Source: Streptomyces sp. NBC_00193
GTDB taxonomy: Bacteria > Actinomycetota > Actinomycetes > Streptomycetales > Streptomycetaceae
Direction: 5' to 3'
Assembly (NCBI RefSeq): GCF_026342735.1
Contig: NZ_JAPEMM010000003.1
Span: 124,001 to 188,000 of the forward strand
DNA: 64,000 bases
In this document: positions 60,095-64,000 of the stretch, piece after piece
Layout: each line of letters starts with the position of its first letter
Position numbering within the stretch: the stretch's first letter is position 1
Translations under genes and position numbers: made by a program
The notes under the pieces: generated by a model
Told to the model about the DNA's origin: nothing
Seen by the model: only the letters and a program-made list of their open reading frames with translations
The model's database searches: none

Positions 60095-60456
60095 GCGTCC
60101 CCTGGGTCCGTCTCGAACTCACGGTCCGCACCTTCGACTCCGCACGGTTCACCCCGTACGTCGACCGGTGCCGTGCGGAGGGCTTCAGCTTCACGACCCT
60201 CGCCCGGCTCGGCGACGCAGAGGACGCGCGCCGCAGGCTCTACGAGCTGAACAAGGAGTGCTCGGCCGACATCCCCGAGCGGGGCGCCCGGGGCCGGGGC
60301 ATCTCCCTCGCCATGAAGACCCTCGGCATCGCCTTCGCCGACCACCACGCGGCCCCGGTCATCCGCACGATGCACCACCCCGCGAACACCTCGGCCATCG
60401 CCATGAACCGCACCCTCGGCTACGTGGACGCGGACTGGCACCGGGAGACGCCCTAG
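60091..60456 (+). pseudogene. GNAT acetyltransferase domain with internal deletion
   Basis: A 121-aa product with the beginning and end of a second GNAT domain of the tandem-GNAT family (FTPYVDRCRAEGFSFTTLAR, ELNKECSADIPERG, then RGRGISLAMKTLGIAFADHH and HHPANTSAIAMNRTLGYVD). About 60-70 residues that normally lie between IPERG and RGRG, including two core strands, are missing while the frame is kept. GTG overlapping the upstream TGA (GTGA). Together with the GNAT half of the preceding gene it looks like a tandem-GNAT gene that was rearranged. Probably inactive alone. Confidence 0.7.
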
Positions 60457-61346
60457 GCCGGACTCCGCCGCTTCCGGGAGACCGCGACCCCGGCCAGGCA
60501 GACCGCACCGCCGAGCAGGGTCAGCGCGGCCGGGACCTCGTCGAGGGCGATCCACGCGATGAGCACCACGACGGCGGGCACCGCGTAGGTGGTCGCGCCC
60601 ATCTTCCCCGCGGTGGTCCGCGACAGCGCGTACGTCCAGGTGGTGAAGGCGAGCGCGGTCGGGAAGAGCCCCAGGTAGAGCATGTTGAGGACGGCGGCGA
60701 GCGGAGCTCCGGGAAGCTGGTCGACGAGCTGCCCGACGAAGGGCAGGGTGACGGCCGTACCGACGAAGCAGCCGTACGTGGTCACCTGGATCGGGCTCGC
60801 GTACGCCAGCGCCGGCTTCTGCGCGACCACCCCGGCCCCGTACGTGAGCGCGGCGACCAGGCAGAGCAGGACCCCTCCCAGCGAGGCGGACCCGCCGTTC
60901 GAGGTGGACAGTCCGACCAGCACCGCTCCGGCGAAGGAGACCGCCATGCCCGCCAACAGCAGGGGCGGGAAGCCCTCCTTCAGCAGCCAGCCGCTGAGCA
61001 GCGCGATCACGATCGGGCCGATGTTGACGATCATGGCCGCGGTACCGGCGTCCACGAGCTGCTCGCCCCAGTTCAGCGTCACCATGTAGAGCCCGAACCA
61101 GAGCACACCCGAGACCAGGATCCCGGGCCACGCCTGCCTCGGCGGCGGCGGCACCCGCTTGACGACCAGGACCAGCCCGAGCGCGACCGAGGCGGTCAGC
61201 AAGCGTCCGAACGCGAGCGCTCCGGGCCCGAAGTGCGCGGCCGCCGAGCGGATCGAAACGAACGCGGAAGCCCACAGCACCACGGTCACTCCGGCGGCTA
61301 TCAGAGCCCGCCGATCGGTCCTGACCTGATCAGACGTCTTGTCCAT
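60453..61346 (-). CDS. EamA/DMT-family transporter
   Basis: A 297-aa membrane protein with ten helices in two EamA halves: VVLWASAFVSIRSAAAHFGP in the first, MLYLGLFPTALAFTTWTYAL in the second. Family members export amino acids, purines or drugs. Its stop overlaps the end of the GNAT remnant by 4 bp on the other strand. Cargo unknown. Confidence 0.9.
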   Translation of the reverse strand: MDKTSDQVRTDRRALIAAGVTVVLWASAFVSIRSAAAHFGPGALAFGRLLTASVALGLVLVVKRVPPPPRQAWPGILVSGVLWFGLYMVTLNWGEQLVDAGTAAMIVNIGPIVIALLSGWLLKEGFPPLLLAGMAVSFAGAVLVGLSTSNGGSASLGGVLLCLVAALTYGAGVVAQKPALAYASPIQVTTYGCFVGTAVTLPFVGQLVDQLPGAPLAAVLNMLYLGLFPTALAFTTWTYALSRTTAGKMGATTYAVPAVVVLIAWIALDEVPAALTLLGGAVCLAGVAVSRKRRSPA

Positions 61347-61399
61347 GCGAGCAAGCTACCTGCCCCGCCCGAAAGGCCCGTTGCCCTTTTCCCGAGCGC

Positions 61400-61507
61400 C
61401 TACGCTCCGGCCGGAGCCAGCAGGCTGCGCAGCCGCTCCGCATAGCCCCGGGGGTGCGTGGTGTTGCCGTTGTGGCCGCCCGGGAAGACCCGTATCTCCG
61501 TGTCCAG
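61400..61507 (-). pseudogene. C-terminal remnant of an alpha/beta-hydrolase-like protein
   Basis: The minus-strand frame ends DTEIRVFPGGHNGNTTHPRG and YAERLRSLLAPAGA before a TAG. The GGHNGNTTHP motif looks like the catalytic-His region of small alpha/beta hydrolases, but no upstream part of such a gene remains. Confidence 0.5.
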
Positions 61508-61680
61508 GAGGGCCGCCATCGACCTCTCGCGGCGCGACGCGGAGCCGGGACTGACCCCGCAACCCCTGGACGAGCGACGGCGTGCCAACTTCGGCTGCTT
61601 CATCGAGCACGACTTCACGGCCATCGCCGAGGACACCCTCGACGTGGACGCCCTGACCCGGACCCCGACGCGCACACCCC

Positions 61681-61989
61681 GACACCACGGTCGGCGAGAC
61701 GGCCCAGCGCACGGGCCTCCCGCAGAGCCAGGTCTCCGGCGCCGTCGCCCGCCTGCGCGAGGCCGGCTCCGTGCAGACCTCGCCCGACCCGGCCGACCGC
61801 CGCCGCACACTGGTCCGTCAGGCCCCCGGCACCTCCGCGCGCGTGGCCGCCGTACGCGCCGCCGGGGCGTCCAAGGTCGAGGACGCCCTCGCCCGCGCCC
61901 TCGGCGAGACCGAGGCGGAACGACTGCCGGAGCTGACCCGGGCCCTGGAGGTCCTGGCCCGCCACCTGGTGCCCCGCGACACGCCCTGA
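61681..61989 (+). pseudogene. C-terminal half of a MarR-family regulator
   Basis: The frame reads DTTVGETAQRTGLPQSQVSG and AVARLREAGSVQTSPDPADR, the recognition helix and wing of a MarR protein, then a complete C-terminus to TGA at 61989. No start codon or N-terminal helix precedes it, so it is a 5'-deleted relic. An internal ATG/GTG start would give only the wing and dimer helix. Confidence 0.65.
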
Positions 61990-61999
61990 CCACGCACCG

Positions 62000-63349
62000 T
62001 CAGGCGTCGCCCAGCAGCAGCTTCTTCTGCGGCTTGCCCATCGCATTGCGCGGGATCGCCGCCACGAACCGCACCTCGCGCGGCCGCTTGTGCACTGACA
62101 GGTGCGCGGCGACGAAGTCCGTCAGTTCCGGCCCGGTGACGCCCTCGGCCACCACGAAGGCCACGATCCGCTGCCCCAGATCCGCGTCCGGCAGTCCCAC
62201 CACCGCCGCCTCGCTCACCTTGGGGTGGTCCAGCAGCGCGTTCTCGATCTCACCGGCGCCGATCCGGTAGCCCCCCGACTTGATCATGTCGATGGAGGCC
62301 CGGCCGACGATCCGGTGGACCCCGTCGGCCTCGTCGACGGCCGCGATGTCGCCCGTACGGAACCACCCGTCCTCGGTGTAGGCGGCGGCCGTGGCCTCGG
62401 GCCGGCCCAGGTACCCGGAGAACAGCGTCGGCCCGGTGAGCTGGAGCTCGCCGATCTCCGCGCCGTCCTCCGCCGCGATCCGCGTACGGATCCCCCGGAG
62501 CGGGGTGCCGACCGTACCGGGCCGCACCTCCCCGCCCGCGCGCCCGCTCACGGTGATCAGCGTCTCGGTCATCCCGTACCGCTCCACGGGCCGCAGCCCG
62601 GTCAGCCGCTCCAGGTCCCGGAAGACCGGCGCGGGCAGCGCGGCACTGCCGGAGACGAGCAACCGGGCCCCGCCCAGCGCGGCGGCCGCCGCCGGCGCCC
62701 CCGCGATGCGGGACCACACGGTCGGCACCCCGAAGTACAGGCTGCCCCCGGCCTCCGCGTAGGCCTCCGGGGTGGGCCGCCCGGTGTGCACGAGACGGCT
62801 GCCGGTCCGCAGCGCGCCGAGCACCCCGAGAACCAGCCCGTGCACATGGAACAACGGCAGCCCGTGCACGAGGGTGTCCTCGGCGCTCCACTGCCAGGCC
62901 TCGGCGAGGGCGTCGAGATCGGCGGCCACGGCCTCGGCGGTGAGAACGACCCCCTTGGGCGGGCCGGTGGTCCCGGAGGTGTAGAGAATCAGCGCCGGCC
63001 GCCCGGGCCCGGCCACCGCCCCGTCCAAATCCCCGCCACCGCCCCCGCCACGCCGTGCGAAGTCCACATCGACGAGCACCGCGCCGGAGTCCCGCAGGAT
63101 GTGCTCCCGCTCGGCGGGCCCCGCATCGGGCGGCAGCGGTACGAAGGGCACCCCGGCCAGCATCCCGCCGACCACGGCGGCGACGGTCTCCAGCGAGGCC
63201 GTCGCGGTCACCGCGAAGGCGGGCGCCCCGGCGACATCGCCGGCCACGGCACGAGCCGCGCCGAGCAGTTCCTCATAGGAGGCCTCCCGCCCGGCCACCC
63301 GCAGGGCATCGGGCCGGTCTCCATACACCCCGGTGAGCGCGGTCAGCAC
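62000..63349 (-). CDS. matB: Malonyl-CoA synthetase-like acyl-CoA ligase
   Basis: A 449-aa ANL enzyme. YTSGTTGPPKG is the phosphate loop, FHVHGLVLGVLGALRTGSRL is the substrate region typical of MatB, RYGMTETL is A5, and the catalytic Lys lies in NAMGKPQKK. MatB makes malonyl-CoA from malonate and ATP. GTG at 63349 with AGGGGG. In Streptomyces this is a chromosomal core gene, so it probably marks DNA outside the cluster. Confidence 0.85.
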   Translation of the reverse strand: MLTALTGVYGDRPDALRVAGREASYEELLGAARAVAGDVAGAPAFAVTATASLETVAAVVGGMLAGVPFVPLPPDAGPAEREHILRDSGAVLVDVDFARRGGGGGGDLDGAVAGPGRPALILYTSGTTGPPKGVVLTAEAVAADLDALAEAWQWSAEDTLVHGLPLFHVHGLVLGVLGALRTGSRLVHTGRPTPEAYAEAGGSLYFGVPTVWSRIAGAPAAAAALGGARLLVSGSAALPAPVFRDLERLTGLRPVERYGMTETLITVSGRAGGEVRPGTVGTPLRGIRTRIAAEDGAEIGELQLTGPTLFSGYLGRPEATAAAYTEDGWFRTGDIAAVDEADGVHRIVGRASIDMIKSGGYRIGAGEIENALLDHPKVSEAAVVGLPDADLGQRIVAFVVAEGVTGPELTDFVAAHLSVHKRPREVRFVAAIPRNAMGKPQKKLLLGDA

Positions 63350-63412
63350 TGATCCCCCTACGCAGTCCGATCACATCCAACCGCGCCACCCTACGTTCGA
63401 TCCCGGCCACAT

Positions 63413-63620
63413 CGACGCTCAAGGCGCCGGGTCCGGGACGGACCCACCCCACAGCCCCGCCGACGCTCAAGGCGCCGGGTCCGGGACGGACCCACCCCAC
63501 AGCCCCGCCGACGCTCAAGGCGCGGGGTCCGGGGCGGACCCACCCCACAGCCCCGCCGGCGTTTGAGGCGCGGGGTCCGGGGCGGAGCCCCGGGGAACGG
63601 AGGAAGGGCGGGTCGGGGAC
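63413..63620. repeat. 48-bp tandem repeat and REP-like element between gdhA and matB
   Basis: Three copies of a 48-bp unit beginning CGACGCTCAAGGCGC at 63413, 63461 and 63509, with a few substitutions in the third, run into a fourth, diverged copy GGCGTTTGAGGCGCGGGGTC with CGGAGCCCCGGGGAACGG. The last part equals the arm sequence of the element at 18771-18965. It fills the 377-bp gap; no gene was seen. Confidence 0.75.
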
Positions 63621-63726
63621 AACCTCACGCAGCACCACCCACGACCGGCACCCCGCACCCCGCCCCGCCCCTCAGCACGCCAACGCGCCAACACGCCAAC
63701 ACGCCAGGACGACGCGCGTCAGCGCG

Positions 63727-64000
63727 TCAGATCAACCCCTGCGCCAGCATCGCGTCCGCCACCCGCTCGAACCCCGCGATGTTCGCCCCGGTCACATAGT
63801 CCCCGGCGGAGCCGTACCGCTCGGAGGTCGCGTACGACACCGCGTGGATGTCCCGCATGATCCCCGCCAGCTCCGCCTCGACCCGCTCCGCGCTCCACGC
63901 CACGCGCCCCGCGTTCTGCGCCATCTCCAGCGCGCTGACCGCGACCCCGCCCGCGTTCGCCGCCTTGCCCGGCCCGAAGGAGACCCCGGCCGCCTGCAGC
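63727..64000 (-). CDS. gdhA: Glutamate dehydrogenase, C-terminal part (truncated by window edge)
   Basis: The last 90 residues of an NADP-type glutamate dehydrogenase: SFGPGKAANAGGVAVSALEM, AQNAGRVAWSAERVEAELAG, and VTGANIAGFERVADAMLAQG at the end. The 5' part lies beyond position 64000. It converts 2-oxoglutarate and ammonia to glutamate. A core-metabolism gene. Confidence 0.93.
   Translation of the reverse strand, partial: LQAAGVSFGPGKAANAGGVAVSALEMAQNAGRVAWSAERVEAELAGIMRDIHAVSYATSERYGSAGDYVTGANIAGFERVADAMLAQGLI

Larger units (their letters stand above)
61347..61999. other. 650-bp region of gene remnants
   Basis: No intact gene. It holds the C-terminal tail of a minus-strand hydrolase (61400-61507) and the C-terminal half of a plus-strand MarR regulator (61681-61989), listed separately. 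Bases 61510-61640 read in plus frame 3 give RRANFGCFIEHDFTAIAEDT, a coding-like stretch I cannot assign. Confidence 0.6.

Noticed and set aside
63413..63556. CRISPR array
   Set aside because: Repeats are directly adjacent 48-bp units without unique spacers and there are no cas genes.

Overview
The window is high-GC DNA of Streptomyces type. Signs are strong third-position GC bias, frequent GTG starts, 4-bp start/stop overlaps, gamma-butyrolactone (GBL) style regulators, a TTA leucine codon in a regulatory gene, and the GTTTGAGG-type intergenic repeats common in that genus. I saw no rRNA, tRNA, CRISPR array, transposase or integrase. Ordinary chromosomal genes lie at both ends: an LLM-family oxidoreductase and two reductases on the left (1-2.6 kb), matB and gdhA on the right (62-64 kb).

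Layout. 2.6-11.6 kb is a signalling and tailoring block: a FabH-like ketosynthase, an AfsA-type butenolide synthase overlapping a HAD phosphatase, an aldo/keto reductase, a drug exporter, an FAD monooxygenase, a TatB-like protein and a GBL-receptor-like TetR. 11.7-19.6 kb is remodelled accessory DNA: a decayed MFS/MarR pair joined head to head, a TetR/hydrolase operon, and a ribbon-helix-helix/DUF4097/DrrAB-type ABC operon. 19.6-27.4 kb holds a second GBL-receptor-like TetR, an AMP ligase, a methyltransferase, an AraC regulator, a second-copy GAPDH, a PNPOx-fold protein and a HisC-like aminotransferase. 27.4-31 kb is again accessory, with a remnant of an ABC permease.

31-48.7 kb is the core, all on the minus strand. 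It contains an aromatic supply operon (type II DAHP synthase, chorismate mutase, prephenate dehydrogenase, chorismate synthase, 3-dehydroquinate synthase, a coupled small ORF, transketolase, EPSP synthase). Upstream of it lie a Bcr-type exporter, a reductase, a class II aldolase-fold protein (the fold of the NovR/CloR oxygenases), an FAD/NAD(P) enzyme, a secreted protein and an HpaBC-type aromatic hydroxylase. 48.4-55.2 kb holds a LysR reduced to its DNA-binding domain, a degenerate adenylating enzyme with a separate C-terminal domain, a third GBL-receptor-like TetR, a second AfsA with TTA at codon 2, a P450 and an SDR.

Working model (inference): this is a hormone-controlled cluster that carries most of its own shikimate pathway. 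Extra carbon is drawn from erythrose-4-phosphate to prephenate and 4-hydroxyphenylpyruvate, converted to tyrosine- or hydroxybenzoate-type units, hydroxylated by HpaBC, activated by the AMP ligase, methylated and exported. Four near-identical palindromes built on ACCTNCNNGNAGGT sit in the promoters of the AraC/GAPDH, LysR, adenylation and TetR/AfsA genes, so one receptor could control the whole set. No PKS or NRPS module is present, and I cannot match the gene set to a characterised product.
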